NCBI GenBank assembly: GCA_026018925.1
Contig: JAKSZU010000018.1
Location: 4,248,920-4,312,919, forward strand
Reading direction: 5' to 3'
Length of the DNA: 64,000 nt
Source of the DNA: Tupaia tana
Lineage: Eukaryota > Chordata > Mammalia > Scandentia > Tupaiidae
The position numbers were made by a program, and so were the translations under genes. How positions within the stretch are numbered: position 1 is the stretch's first letter; each line of letters starts with the position of its first letter. Positions 22,326 through 34,775 of the stretch are shown piece after piece. Below the pieces are notes generated by a model, which saw nothing but the letters and a program-made list of their open reading frames with translations, was not told the origin of the DNA and searched no databases.

Positions 22326-23954
22326 CCGAGAGTTAGGGGGTTAGGTCGAGAGTGACTTAGCTAGAGAAGGCATTGCAAGCGAAAATCAAAGGAAGCTGGC
22401 GGAGGGAGAGAGGGGAGGTGAGGGGTGGGAGAGGAGGGAGAGCCCCATGAGGTGAAAAGACCCTCTGGGAGTCTGGTCTGTGAGAGCTGCCGGAGCAGGC
22501 GTGGGGTCTGACAGACCCGGGCAGCAGGGGCAGGGCAGAGCCGGGGCAACCCTAGCAGGCGCCCTGTCTCTGAGTGGCTGTGTGGAGATGGCCGTGTGGG
22601 GCCCTGGCATTTATTGGGGTTACAATTAGAGCCTCCCGGAGGACAGCAGAAGAGTGGGGCTGCGGTGCTGAAGCAGGGGTGGAGGCTGAGTCTCCCCCCT
22701 TGTCCCCCACTGTCCCTGCCCCAGGCCGGCCCCTCAAGCATTTCTGCAGAGCCCCAGGCGTGCATGCAGCAGCCCGTACGCAGCACTGCCCACCTCCACT
22801 CCACGTCAGCCTCTGTTCATGGCTGGGCCGCGGAGAGCCCCTTCTGGGGAGCCGTGGGGGCTCGCGCTCTCGTCCCCCTCACTCTGGACCCTGCATTGGG
22901 ACTCGGACTCTGCTCAGTGAGCTTCTCACCAGCAAGGTGACCTTGAGCGAGCCTCTTCTCAGGCCTCGCGCCTCGGCTATGAATCGCAGCTGATAATGAT
23001 AACTTACCTTTGGAAGCCAAAGGGCTGGGCTTCAAAACCTCTTAAGAAAATTAAGAAGTGATGTATAGTGAGCACCTACTTTCGAAGACAGTTTTGCAAT
23101 GTCAGCCATTCCTGGCTTGTCCTTATCTGCCTGGGGAGAAAACTGAGGCCCAGAGTGGGGACATGGCCACCCAAGGACGCAGCGAAGCGGGGCAGCTCCG
23201 GGGCTCTGCCCCAGGCCTACACCTGTGCTTCTTCCGCTCCAGCCCACCCCGTCGTGTGCCGTCGCCCCCCAGGAGCACTCTAACGGGCTCTCATTGGACC
23301 TTCCCTCGGCCCCCTGTGCTCTCATACTTGTCACAGATAAGGACATCGAGGCTCCGAGTCTCTAGCTCACCTGCCCAAGGTCACCTCACCTTTCCCAGCA
23401 GAGCACCGAGCCAGGTGTGTGTGTCGCTCATATCTGCTCCTAGTCCCACCCCTTCACGCGGCCTCCTGAGTCCCCACCCCGGACTCCGAGGCTGAGCGTC
23501 TGTGTCTGAACCTGTCCCAGGCCTGGGCTGGGTAAAAGCACCAAAAAGCTCCTCCCGCAGCCTCAGCCTGTGCACCTCAGGTCACCAGCATGCCAAGAGG
23601 AGCCTCTGGGGTGCTGGGGACAGGTGCCGCAGATGTCCCTGGCCCCACGTTGCCCTCTGCCCTCTGAGTTATGCCCCTCCTCGGCAGGGGGAGGGCAGTG
23701 TCCCTGCCTTCCAGGCTGGCTGGCAGAGCAGCCCGCCGCTGCTCCAGCCTCTGCCTGGCTGATGGAGAGATTATTTCTGAGCCCTTCCCATCCCCCCTGC
23801 AGGACCACACTGGCTGTCCCCGTGGGACTTAGAGCGCAGAGTCCGCGAAGCAGGACAGCGACCCAGCTGCCTCTCACTTGAACTCCCTGTCCCTCGCCTC
23901 TCAGAGGAAAGGGGGCGAGGGTCCTTTAAAAAACCCCACCTCTCTCCCCAGGGC
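22326..23954. other. KCNG4 upstream flank, G+C-rich
   Basis: No coding exon recognised. A MIR-like segment sits near 23055-23180 (GAGAAAACTGAGGCCCAGAG). A TATA-like TTTAAAAAA at 23925-23933 lies upstream of the candidate KCNG4 first exon. Confidence 0.4.
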
Positions 23955-24174
23955 TCTTCTGCAGCTGCTGGGGAGATGCGGAATGAATGAACTTCTGGTT
24001 TCTGGAGGAGAGGGAAGAAGGATTGGAAACTAACTCTGCCAGAAACTGCTGTGTTTGGGATTTTTTTCCTCCTCTCCATCTCCACCACAAACCTGTCTCT
24101 TTCCTGGCACCAAGACATGGGCTCCCCGCATCTGGCAGAGAAACAGCTGGAAAAGGGCTCCCTGAGACAAGCGG
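23955..24174 (+). other. KCNG4: Candidate non-coding first exon of KCNG4
   Basis: Human KCNG4 has a non-coding exon before its first coding exon, and the coding exon here starts at a good acceptor, so an upstream exon is expected. The best visible candidate ends at 24174 with CAAGCGG and the donor GTGAGT. A TATA-like box lies about 25-30 bases before the assumed start. The start coordinate is a guess; only the donor is directly visible. Confidence 0.35.
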
Positions 24175-24399
24175 GTGAGTTAAACTTCACGGCAAGTTGG
24201 TGTTTGCTGCAGGGACGGGGGTTTGGAGGACCAGCATGCTGTCCCACATCCTCGGCGAAAGTGCTGTTCGCAGTGAATTTCTCTCCCCTCCTCTGGAAGC
24301 TTTATTTGCCAGGTCCTGGGGGGCAGTAGACTGCAAAACTGAGGTTTTTTTGGTGGGTGCAGAAGGGGCAGTTTTCAGGTTCTGGAAAGAGCCCTGGGC

Positions 24400-24515
24400 T
24401 GAGAGATGGTCTGGGCTGGATTTGAATTTGCAGTGTGACCTTGGACGAGTCCCTTCAGCTCTCTGGGTCTTGCTTTTTGTATTCAGAAAGCAAGACAGCT
24501 CAGGACGGGCTCCTC
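24400..24515 (+). repeat. MIR fragment
   Basis: GGATTTGAATTTGCAGTGTG, ACCTTGGACGAGTCCCTTCA and GCTCTCTGGGTCTTGC follow the MIR consensus order. Confidence 0.7.
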
Positions 24516-25504
24516 AGATTTCAAAACGCTCTCCTCTCTGCAGGCTACCCCTCCTGGCCACCCGTGGTGAACGCAGTGCTGCACGGAGAGCCACAGGACT
24601 CGGCGTGGTGAGCGAGTGGAGACGCAGACCTGGGGGCGCTCCTCACTGACTGCTGGAATCCAGCCGGCTCTGAAACTGAGAGGAACTTGCATTATATGTC
24701 CGGTCAGTGGCCGACTTTGCTCTTAATTGGAGTGCATCTGGAAATGTGAGGCGATACAGATGCTTTGCCAACAGCTCTGGAGAGAACGAATAGCATGAGA
24801 AATGGTTGCAGGTTACCAGGGATGAGAAATATTGTGGGGATGATTCCTTAAATATATGAATGTGCTGCGTCTAAACGCTTATCCTGAGTCAGTGCCCCGG
24901 GTAGGTCTGAAATGGACGGAGCATTAGCGGCCCCTTCCTTGTGCAGCTAACAAGACCCAGGCCCAGAGATGGGGAGTGACTGGCTCAAGGTCACACGGCA
25001 AGGGTGGCCGAGGCACGTGCAAGCTCGCTATGACCGTGGAGAAGCGTGCGGTGCCTCTCCACCTCCTGGCGAAGGCCAGCCCCCGAATGAAAAAGCAAAC
25101 CAGGGGGACACGGCAGTGGCGTGCGTGCCCTGAGGGTTCAAGGTAGTGCCGAGCAGTCAGGTGTGACTGGCCTCCTTGCATCCACACTGAACGACCCTCC
25201 CTGAGTGACCCGGGTGTGGGCACTTGCTAAGCGACAGCGAGGCAGGCGTTGCCGGCCTCCGCCTTGGTTTCTCCTCTGTCCAGGACAGGTACGGCTGTCC
25301 ACCTTGTGAGGTCGAGCTGAGTTCGCTAGGGAAAGCCTGGCGTGTCAGAAGCGTCTAGAAGCGTCTTTGGTGCACACTTACCGCGCATCACAGCGTCACT
25401 GCACGGTGCCCCGTGGTGGGCCCTTAAAGGGCTCAGAGACTGAGTAACCCCTGGGGTTGGGTCCCGGGGGACAGCAATCACAGCTGCTCTGAGAGGCCAT
25501 GCTT
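24516..25504. other. Putative KCNG4 first intron, no further exon seen
   Basis: Mostly unique. A weak MIR core is present near 24945-25010 (CCCAGAGATGGGGAGTGACT). No ORF here resembles a known protein. Confidence 0.4.
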
Positions 25505-25537
25505 TCTTTTTTTCTAATTGCCAGAGGGTGGGCGTGC

Positions 25538-25604
<67 letters not shown>

Positions 25605-25795
25605 GGAGGGAGAAGTCACTCCCCGATGGGGCGTGGCCACGCCACAAGCCCCTCTCCATTTCTCCGTCCGGGCAGAGCGCGGGGCATGCACACTTGTGCC
25701 TGGCATGTTTTTCAAGCTGCCAGGGCTGTGATTCAGACCGAGGTGGGCCGTGTGGGATCCAGCGTCATTAACCACGAGGCTACCGGGCCAGCCAG
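25505..25795 (-). mobile_element. tRNA-derived SINE, family A, with long (GA)n
   Basis: Minus-strand long-form copy whose CT-rich body has expanded into an almost pure (GA)n run of about 60 bases at 25540-25600 on the plus strand. GGGCGTGGCCACGCCACAAG and GTGGGATCCAGCGTCATTAA mark the rest. Confidence 0.85.
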
Positions 25796-26222
25796 AGAGC
25801 CCGTAACTCCTAAGCCCTGTCTCTACCGTGTGTGCCTCGCAGAGCTGTATGGGCTTGTCATTTGGATGAGTGATGCCGAGGTCGGAGAGGTAGCCACCCA
25901 TCCAGACCCCGCAGCCTGGAAGTGGCCCACTGCTGGCTTGCCCGGCTCAGGATGGAATCACTGAAGCTTCAGTCCATCCGGGCCTGTTCCAGGGGGATTG
26001 TCCTGAGACTCTGCGTGTGCATTCCGGGTGCGGAGGGTTTTGCTCACTGTCTCTCCCAAGCACATAGCAGGTGCTCGTTAAACACAGGCAGGATGAAAGG
26101 GCGAACGCGTGGAGTGGATGCCGTGGCCAAAGCTAAGAGACTGCGTTCTAGGACTGCCTGTCAGGGCTCTGCCCGGGACTGATTTCTCCTCCGTTTTCTT
26201 GCTCTTTTTCCTCGGGCGTCAG

Positions 26223-26253
26223 ACGGGGCAAGCCCATGCCTTCGACGTCAGCG
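26223..26253 (+). other. KCNG4: KCNG4 5' UTR part of the first coding exon
   Basis: A pyrimidine-rich tract and AG at 26221-26222 form a clear acceptor. An in-frame ATG at 26236 has a C at -3, whereas ATG 26254 has a G at -3 and matches the start (Met-Pro-Met) of the human protein, so 26254 is preferred. Confidence 0.7.
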
Positions 26254-27003
26254 ATGCCCATGCTGTCCGGAGACGGGGGCCTGCTCCCCAGGCCCCATCC
26301 CTATGGCTTCTGCAGCCCCTTGAGCCCGCTCTGGCCTGGCCCCAGGGAGAAGCCACCCATCAAGGGCCTTTACTACCACAGGGCCCGGAGGGTGGACGCC
26401 CTGGACGCCTGCCCGGAGGCGGACCTGAAGAAGGAGATCCTGGTCAACGTGGGGGGCAGGAGGTACCTGCTCCCCTGGAGCACGCTGGACGCCTTCCCGC
26501 AGAGCCGGCTGAGCAAGCTCAGGCTGTGCCGCAGCTCCGAGGAGATCCGGCAGCTCTGTGACGACTACGATGAGGACAGCCAGGAGTTCTTCTTCGACCG
26601 CAGCCCCAGCGCTTTCGGGGTGATCGTGAGCTTCCTGGCGGCAGGGAAGCTGGTGCTGCTGCAGGAGATGTGTGCGCTGTCCTTCCAGGAGGAGCTGGCC
26701 TACTGGGGCATCGAGGAGGCCAGCCTGGAGAGGTGCTGCCTGCGGAGGCTGCTGGTCAAGCTGGAGGAGCGGGCCGAGCTGCGCCGCGAGGAGGCGCTGC
26801 AGCGGCAGAGGGAGGCCTGCGGCCCAGCCGTGGCTGCCTCGCGCTGGGGCCGCTGCATGGGCCGGCTGCGCGAGATGGTGGACAACCCGCAGTCGGGGCT
26901 GCCCGGCAAGGTCTTCGCCTGCCTGTCCATCCTCTTCGTGGCCACCACGGCCGTCAGCCTGTGCGTCAGCACCATGCCCGACCTCAGGGCCGAGGAGGAC
27001 AAG
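26254..27003 (+). CDS. KCNG4: Voltage-gated K+ channel modifier subunit Kv6.4, coding exon 1
   Basis: Encodes residues 1-250 of an electrically silent Kv6 subunit. Kv6 proteins do not form channels alone; they assemble with Kv2 subunits in the plasma membrane and shift their gating. The exon carries the poorly conserved N-terminus, then the T1/BTB tetramerisation domain at about 61-165 (ILVNVGGRRYLLPWSTL; FFFDRSPSAFGVIVSFLAAG), a charged linker, and S1 at about 218-239 (KVFACLSILFVATTAVSLC). It ends at Lys250 with donor GTGAGT in phase 0. The sequence is very close to human KCNG4 as I recall it. The frame stays open beyond the exon to 27162, but that extension (VSGRR...) reads through the splice donor and is not expected in the protein. 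An upstream start at 26236 would add six residues. Confidence 0.96.
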
Positions 27004-28029
27004 GTGAGTGGCCGCCGACTACACCCCTGCGTGGCCCCTGCACTGTGCGGCCCCTGCACGTTCAGGGCCACGAAATTGCCTTCCTTGACACCATCCAGTG
27101 GGTCGTACTCACTTGTGGGGTGTGCAGTCGCCGAGGATAATGCTATAGCTTCTTTTTTATGACTGTTTTAAAAGGTGGCCCATGAAGGCAAAAGTCCCCA
27201 GGGTTTGTGGCAGTGTTGGGAGGCCGTGCTCTGACAAAGGCCGTGCTTTGACGCTGACAAAGCCATGCCTGGCCTCGGCACGTCGGGAGGCCCAGCCTTG
27301 TCTCCTGGCTGTGGGACGCTGGGCAAAGTGCTCCGCCTCTCTGAGCCGCAGTTCCCTCCTCCACAGAACAGGGACGTGCGTGACTATGAGGGGTCTCATT
27401 CGAGGCAGTCACACTGGCTTACTGAGCAGCTACTCTGTACCACCACTACCCCAGGTCAAACGTCCCTGCCTTCGGAACTCGCATGCCATGGCATAGCCCG
27501 TGTTCAGATAAAGAAACCGAGGCACAGACGTCACGGCTCCTCAGTTACAGTAAAGACGCCGACTGTGGCCGAGGTCTCGGCCTCAGCTCTGTCTTGCCAG
27601 GTCAGCCCCAAGTCCTCCAGGAAATTCAGAGATGAGTTGATTGGAACAGACCTTTCCCGGAAGGCCAGAGAAAAATGTGGACTTCTCCACTCCCGCATTC
27701 TCTTTCCAGGCAGCTGTGGGAGACCCCGGACCCCACCTCCAGGGAACAGATGGTCCCAGCATTTTGTCGGGAGGGTCATGGAAGGGTTCTCACAGGCCTG
27801 GATGTTTTCCGAATTCAGAGTGCTGCTCCTCTCCTGCTCAGTGCCCTTCCAGGGCTCCCGTCACCCTAACTAACGGAGCGCACCTTACAGCAGGTGGGAG
27901 AGACTGTAAACAAAGCACATTCCAGAGCGCTTCCAAAAAATCGTGGATTTTTGGGAAACAAACTATGTGTGGATTTCAAACTTTTTGCACTGAAAGAAAC
28001 ACATACTTTAATTCTATTTTTCCACAAAC

Positions 28030-28285
28030 ATTTTTTTTTTTTTTAGGTTTTTGCCATAGGACATGTGTACGCACCAGAGAGAGGCAGCGAGAAGGGAAGG
28101 GAGAGATCATCCCTCAGAGGATGGCCATGCTGAATCCTTTCTTCTCCATTCTCCTCTCAGGATTTTGGACACACGCACGCACACTCAGCATGTTTTTCAG
28201 ACTGCTGGGCCTGGGGCTCAAACCATAGAGCTGGCCATTTGGGATCCAGTGCCTTAACTACCATGCCATCTATTGCCCCCCCCCC
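28030..28285 (-). mobile_element. tRNA-derived SINE, family A (long form)
   Basis: Plus-strand landmarks TTTTTGCCATAGGACATGTG, GAGGATGGCCATGCTGAATC, TCAGGATTTTGGACACACGC and CTGGGGCTCAAACCATAG in family order. Confidence 0.88.
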
Positions 28286-29604
28286 CAAACTTTTGAAGTC
28301 GTTTACATGGTTATAACAGTTGTCACTCACCTCAGTTCCATTCCCAGGACGATGTAGCAGAGCCAGAGAACTTTCCGGATGGAAAGGATTGATGCAGTCA
28401 GCCTGTGCCGCCCATCCGGCAGGCTGGGTGAATGAAATGTACCTAGTCCAACCCGCAAACAATTGAAATGCCAGCCAAAATGTCTGAACTCCTCAACCGC
28501 TCGCTCCCCGGGGAAGGGCCAGGGCTCCCTTCGCAGGCCTGTTCCCACTCTCGAACACAGAGCCACGTGGTAGCAGCTGCTCATTCATGGGAACACCCAC
28601 GAGGCCTCTGCAGTGGAGGGGTAGGAGGAGACACGCCGCCCCCTCATGCCGTCCTTCCCCGCGCCCTGTCCCAGTGGCCACGGACAGACCCTGAGTTTCC
28701 ACCAGCCTTTCTCAGGCGTTCCCAGAGAGAGGAGATTCTCCCGGGAGCCAGGACGGGCTGTGCAGGAGGCCAGGCTTTGAAAGTCACGAAGGGTACGGAC
28801 CCAGGCCTGCTTCCCTGTGACTCGGGAAGGCGAGTTAGAGGGGGTGGGCCTGCAGAACCGGCAGCCCAGAGCGGGAGCCCAGAGCCCGCTGCCACATCTG
28901 GTCCCGGGATGGGGAGTTCAGGCCGCGGGGGGCGCAGCCTCTGCCCTCTCCCCGGGAGCCACCTCGCATGCCACCAGGGCCCAAAGAGTCTCTTTCCCTC
29001 TGTGGGTAACGATCCTGAGAGCGGGGAGGCTGAGGACAGGCGGGCTTTGTTGCCAAAACTGTCCTTACATTCACATAAGAAGCCACCGCTCTCCGCCACG
29101 TGTGTGCCACATGTGTGCCCCATGGTGCGTGCTTGCCCTGAGGGGACGCCAGTCTGAGAGTGGCCGTTGACAGCCAGCTGCAGCTGCCAGCACAGGGGAC
29201 AGGCCACACTCGTGAGGCGGGGGGGGCCCCTGGGTGCCTCCTCAGCTGATCAATGCCACAGAGTGGGGACAAACACCCAGGGGTACCACCCACAGAACGC
29301 CACCAGGAGCAGGCGAGATGTATCGCTGTGGAGGGTTAGAAAACTCGGAAAAGGCCATTTCCAGTGTCCTTTTTCCGACTGCTCATGGCAGTGTCCCTCG
29401 GAGTAAAAAGCCAGTGGCCGGGACTGCAAATTAAAACGGAGGAGGGGCAAGTCGTGTGCACGGGAAGGGCCAGGCCAAGTGCTCGAACCCTCTGAGAAGT
29501 GGATGACCGTGGGGTTCTGAACCTCCTTGGGGGGTCATCCCTGCAGGGACGAGAGCACACCGTCACCCTCACGTGTTCCTCCTGAGGCTGGCACGTGAAC
29601 CATG

Positions 29605-29760
29605 ACGGCTTAATCTTCGCAGCAACCTCGGGGGGTGGATATTACCACCACCTCCATTTTACAGCCGGTGACTGAGGCTCGGGGAGCTTGATCGTGCTCT
29701 TGAACTTACAGTAACGGCAGAGCCGGGGTTGGGGCTCACCCCGTCACGGACGCTGCACCA
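29605..29760 (+). repeat. MIR fragment
   Basis: TTAATCTTCGCAGCAACCTC, CCATTTTACAGCCGGTGACT and GAGGCTCGGGGAGCTTGATC match the MIR core. Confidence 0.75.
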
Positions 29761-30204
29761 CGCAGCCGAGGAGCATGCAGCCCTGGCACCGCAGCCCACA
29801 GCCTCACCTGGGCAGGGCTTCCCGTGCTGAGGCAGCTGGACTTGGCGAGGCCTGTCTGCATGTGGTGGCGTGGAGGCTGGTACCCTGCACGTGAATCGGC
29901 CTCACCCCTCACCAGCCCGGGGTCTCAGTGTCCTCATCTGGGAGATGGGGTGCTGTTAGCACTTTCCCAGGGGTTCTGGTGAGGACAAGGAGTGACAGGA
30001 AACGCTGGGACAGTGCTGACTCACCGAGCCGCTCGGTGAGCGTCACTGTCCTCGCTGCTCACTGGCCAGGCGTGAGGTACTAGGAAGTCAAGCCCTCTGC
30101 CCGTTCACTCAGCAGCGGCTTGGACTGCCTGCCACGCGCTTCTGGGTGCCCGAGCAAGACAGGCTGAAGCCCCACCTTCGTGGAGTTTATTCTGAGCGCC
30201 CCTG

Positions 30205-30400
30205 CCCTGTCATTTAACATTCAGTTGAAATTCACATGGCATAAAATTAAAGACCTGGAAGTGGACGATTCGTACATTCGGTGTTCGGTAGCCAGTCCTC
30301 GGTCCAGTCGCCGAGCTCGCCTCACTCCAAGTCCAAACCCTATAGCAATACGCGGTCCCTTCCCGGCCCCTCAGCCCCGGCCGCCACCTGCTTCTGTTCC
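30205..30400. mobile_element. Old LINE-1 fragment (weak)
   Basis: AACATTCAGTTGAAATTCAC, ATGGCATAAAATTAAAGACC and TTCGTACATTCGG resemble an L1M segment. Confidence 0.45.
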
Positions 30401-31934
30401 TGACGTTTCGTGCAGACGGATCACGCGGCGTGTGGGCTCTGTGGCTGGCTTCCCCCGGCAGCGTGCTCTCGGCGCTTGTCGGTGTTCCGCCGTGTGCCTG
30501 TTCTTCCTTTACGTGGCCGACGAGCCCTCCATTGTCCTGTGCCACCTCTGTCTATCCGCCATCCGCTGCCGGCCTGCCTCACTTTCATGGTTGAAAGGCA
30601 GAGTCCAGGGACCCCACCTCCAGGGGACAAGAGGGGTTTGAGAAATGGGGTGGGCACCCCATTCCCACGAGCAGGACTCACGAGCTCATGCGTGCTCTCT
30701 CCTGGGTACACCGGGAGGCCCTGTCCAAGCACCTTTCTCCCTGGGCTTTAGTGTCCCACCTGAAAGAGGAAGGGCCAGGGTCCCCGGTGCCCAGTGCCCT
30801 CCCTGCCCCTCCGGGCACCTAGCGCTGTCCTCTTTCTACCATCTCCAGGTCTGTTAGCGCCTTTGCTGTGCCCTGGCCTTTGCTGTCCTCCCTGCCCTCC
30901 CGCCGCTCCCCTTCCTCATGGCCCCCACCCTTGGCAGCCTCTCCGCTGGTCAGAAGCGCCGTTCCCTCCCTCTGGGGCAGCTGGTCGCCTGGGCAGCTGC
31001 AGCTGAAACCCTGCTCCCCGTTCCCTGGCATCTTTCTTCCTCGTTACTGTTGCCGAGACACCCCAACCCCTGCACACGGTAGCGTGACGGGGAAAAGGGC
31101 CGGAAGCTCGAGTGTGCTAGTCCCAGGTGAGTCCCAGCTCTGCTACCTGGCTTTGCCCTTGGACAAGTCACTGGAAGTCCCCACGCCTCTGTTTCCTCAC
31201 CTGTAACAGCACGATAACCACACCTGCTCCGTGGGTGGTGAGAGGCCTGGGGCAGGACCTATCAGGTGCCTGCGGGTGGCCATAGGCTGCCTAGGCCACC
31301 CTCGGGCTGAGCTCACACCTTCCCCCCCTCATTGGTGGCCACCAGCTTCCCTCCGCTGCGCCCACCTCGGTGTGCCCTCACCCTCCGTTTGCGCCTGCGC
31401 CCACCGCGCGGTCGCTGGGGGCCTGCTCTGCTCAGAGGCCCAGTGGCAAGGAATTCCAGGAACCTCTCTCCCACCCCTCAGCCCCGCTCTGCCCCCCTGC
31501 CTTGTACTGGAGCCCACAGCACTGCCTGGGCTTCGAGGATGCCCCCGCAGGCCGGCTGACAGCTGTGAAAACCGCCCTCGCCGTGATGGCAGCACTGTGG
31601 AGGGGCTGGGGGTGGCAGTGGAGCGGCTCAGTGCAGGCTCCTTGGGGTCCGGGGTCCCCTGGCTCCTGTACTGGTGCCTCGGCGGTCCACTCCCGTCTCA
31701 CTAAGGTGGGGGGTGGCGGAGGGGAAGGCAAGAGACAGGTTTTCTTTCTTTGTGCCAGAGCTCATGCGAGATGAGCCCACAGGCCTGGTCGTGCTGAGCT
31801 TCCCGCACTTCCAGCCCGGCAGGGCCTGGGCACTTGCGTGTGTCAGCTTGACCCAGCCTGGGATTCGAACTGCGGCGCCGCACAGGATCCGGCTTCTCTT
31901 GAGCAATGCGTTAGTGCTGGGCTGCGGAGCTGAC

Positions 31935-32115
31935 ACAAGAGAGATTTTTATTTATTTCTTCCATAAGCAAGAGGCAGAGAGAGAGAAACAGCACCCCTGG
32001 CAGGGTCTCGATGCCACGACCATGCCACCATACACAGCCCTGGCTCCCCAGACGCAAACCCAGAAGTTTTCCCTGCAGAGCCTCACGTTTTACTGCCGTG
32101 CCACTGTCCAGTGCA
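31935..32115 (-). mobile_element. tRNA-like SINE, family B
   Basis: Minus-strand copy: CAGTGGCACGGCAGTAAAAC head, TTCTGGGTTTGCGTCTGGGG and the TGGAAGAAATAAATAAAAA tail. It is the clearest family-B head in the window. Confidence 0.7.
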
Positions 32116-33454
32116 GGGGAGAGGTTTTTAACAGACCCAGTGGGACTCCGGGGCCCTCCCAGTGCGGTACAGGTGCAGCCCCCTGGGACTGCGAGTCCCA
32201 CCTCCCTGCCTCCCCACCCTGTGGAGCCAGCTTCTCCTCCTCCTCTTCCATCTCTTCCTTGGGTCATGAATCAGCTTTGCAAAGATCTGCCCTGCCTCTG
32301 TCACTTCTCTGTGTTCTGTGACATTTAATAATTGCTCTGGCAAATTCTTCTCATCTTGCTATTTTTGATTTTTACCCCTCTGCTGAGCCTCCCTTACCCT
32401 GCCAGCTCTCCCTGGGCGGGGCCCACCTCTCCTGCTCTGTGTTGGTCACACTGTTCTCTCTGCCTGTCACCCACTGTCTACGGGAACCCAGCTCCTAGCC
32501 CTGCCCCAATGCCCAGAGACTCCTTCACAAGTCTCTCGGGGAGGGCCCAGGGCACGGGCCTGTTTGCGGAGCAGGAGTCCCTAAGGCCTCTTTTCCAGCA
32601 ACCTGAGGAGACACCAATCTGGAGGCGATGAGACATGGCCACCCCCAGGCAGGACAGCCACTGCGACGGCTTACTAGACGCTGGCCATTCCCATTCCCTA
32701 GTGTAACCCTTGCCACAGCCCTCTAAAACTCAGAAAACATGCCCAGGGGTCCGTGAGCTGGCCGCTGCTTTCTAGCAAGAGTTTAGCCCCCACCTGCCCA
32801 AAGGCCAGCGCGCTGGGAGGACGGGGCAGGAGGCCTGGTGGATTCGGGGCACTGTGACTCCAGCCCCTGAGCAGGGTCTCACTGAGTGTGCCAGTTGCTA
32901 TGCAGGGTGACAATCCTCCCACTCGCTTACAGAGGGGAGCCACCTTTGCCAGGTCACACGGGCAGGGCCGGTGGCCCATTCGGGTGGTCCCAGAACTGGG
33001 AAGGGGAGGCAGCTGGCAGGAAGAATGGAGGGGAGAGGGAAACTTGGGGAGGGCGCGCTGTACAGGGGTGAGGCTGGGGGAGGGACTGTGGGCGGAGGAA
33101 AGCGAGAACTGGCCACCTGGGATAAAGGAGAAGCCCAGGAGTGAGTCAGCACATCCAGGCCCCAGGGAAGCCCCGGAACACAGCCTGGACTGAGCCCGGG
33201 CAGAGGCAGGAATGGGGCTTCACAGGGGGAAGGGAGAGGGACAGCACTGGAGGCGGGGCCACGGCGGCAGTGAGTGGTCCCTTCCGGCCAGATCCCCCAG
33301 GGGAGCTAGCAGGCTCTGCTCCCAGGGACAGAGCGGGACCAAGCTGCACAGGAAGACGCAAGGCCAGGCTGTGGCCAGAGCACCCCGCAGGCAGCTTCCA
33401 GCTCCCGCCCTCATGCACCTGCAGCTGTCTGCCGGCAGCCTGCCTAGAGAGAGC

Positions 33455-33600
33455 CCTGGGCAGCGGCTTTGCCCACCGAGAGGCCTGCTTACCTCTGCCC
33501 TGGGCAGCGGCTTTGCCCGCAGAGAGGCCTGCTTGCCTCTACCCTGGGTAGCATCTTTGCCTGCGGAGAGGCCTGCTTGCCTCTGTCCTGGGCAGCACCC
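33455..33600. repeat. Minisatellite, about 44-bp unit, three copies
   Basis: Tandem copies of CAGCGGCTTTGCCCRCMGAG plus AGGCCTGCTT and CCTCTGCCCTGGG inside the KCNG4 intron. It explains the repetitive open frames there. Confidence 0.85.
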
Positions 33601-33714
33601 TGCAAGGCCCCTCTGCTCTGATGCCGCTGGAAAGAGGGCAGGGCTGAAGGGCCCCCACCGCCCCACCCAGCCTGACCTGGCGGGCTCAGACTCCGACCTG
33701 GCGTTCTTGTTTAT

Positions 33715-34375
33715 AAAGATGTAATCACACACATCCTCTCAGAGGTTTCTAGTATATTCAGGGCATCGTGCAGTGTCACCACTACCTTCTCTTACGCCCG
33801 AGCCTCCCCTGTCCCAGCCCCCACAACCACCCTCTGTAGATTTGCTCTTTCTGGATATTTCTTACAAACAGGGTCATAAGGTGTGCGGTTTTGTGACTGG
33901 CTTCTGACACTTAACATTGTGTTTTCCTGAGTCACCCATGGTCAGCATCCACCGGTACTTCGCTCCTGTTTACGGCTGAGTAGTATTCCACTGTACAGAC
34001 AGACCGCGTTGGCGTATCCGGTCTTCAGTGAATGGACACTTTGGTTGTTCTGCTTCGGGCTAGGATGATAATGCTGATACAGACATTTTACGTGCAAGTG
34101 TTTGTGGGCTTGCATGTTCGTTTCTCTCAGGCGTATGCCCAGGAGTGGCGTCGCTAGGTCATACGCTAACTCTGGTTAGTCGTATGAGGAACTGTCTGCT
34201 GTTTTCCAAACTGGCCCCACGAGCAACAATCCACACTAGCTGTGCCCAGCGCCCAGCGCCTGGATTTCCCCAGGCTCGCTGACACTATCGTCGTCTTTAT
34301 CATTCTAAGCGTCCTGGTGGGGTTAAAGTAGAATCTCATTGTGATTTTGATTTTTAAAATTTTTGCTTTAAACCT
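33715..34375. mobile_element. Old LINE-1 (L1M-like) fragment
   Basis: Long match to remembered L1M phrases: TGAGTAGTATTCCACTGTAC, GAATGGACACTTTGGTTGTT, GCCCAGGAGTGGCGTCGCTA, TTTTCCAAACTGGCCCCACG and ATCTCATTGTGATTTTGATT, in the usual order. Confidence 0.8.
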
Positions 34376-34549
34376 TTCATTCTGGGAAGTTCCAGACACT
34401 CACAAAGTAAACAGTGACATGCCGTGACTCAGCGGTGGCCAGTGTTGGTACCCCACCATCTTGTTTCCCTTTCCACCCCGAGTCACTGATTAGCATCATC
34501 TATTGCTTTCATTTTTCCAGTTTCACAGGTAAAATTCACATACATTGAG

Positions 34550-34775
34550 AGCCAGCTAGTGGTGTGGTGGTTAAGGCAGCTGGGTCCCACATGGCCAACT
34601 GTGGGAGCAATTCCTGGGCCTGGCGGCTTGAAAAACACACTGGGTGTGCATGTGCGCATGCCCCAAATCCTGAAAGGAGCCTGGAGAAGGGATTGTGGCG
34701 TGACTGCCCCCACGGGGGCCACCTTCTCGCTTTCCCTCCCTCTCCGATGAGTGACCGCACCCACCGGCAACGTAA
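34550..34775 (+). mobile_element. tRNA-derived SINE, family A (long form)
   Basis: GAGCCAGCTAGTGGTGTGGT head, CCTGGCGGCTTGAAAAACAC, GAGAAGGGATTGTGGCGTGA and the CT-rich body, ending in an ACCGGCAACGTAAAAATTG tail. Confidence 0.88.

Noticed and set aside
26670..27140. 156-codon plus-strand frame in KCNG4 exon 1
   Set aside because: Out-of-frame shadow rich in Gly, Ala and Arg; the true frame encodes the T1 domain and S1.
27004..27162. Open extension of the KCNG4 exon 1 frame
   Set aside because: It reads past a consensus GTGAGT donor, and the conserved protein continues in exon 2 at 38545.
28468..29157. 229-codon plus-strand frame in the KCNG4 intron
   Set aside because: No similarity to a known family, overlapped by minus-strand frames of similar length, no splice or promoter context.
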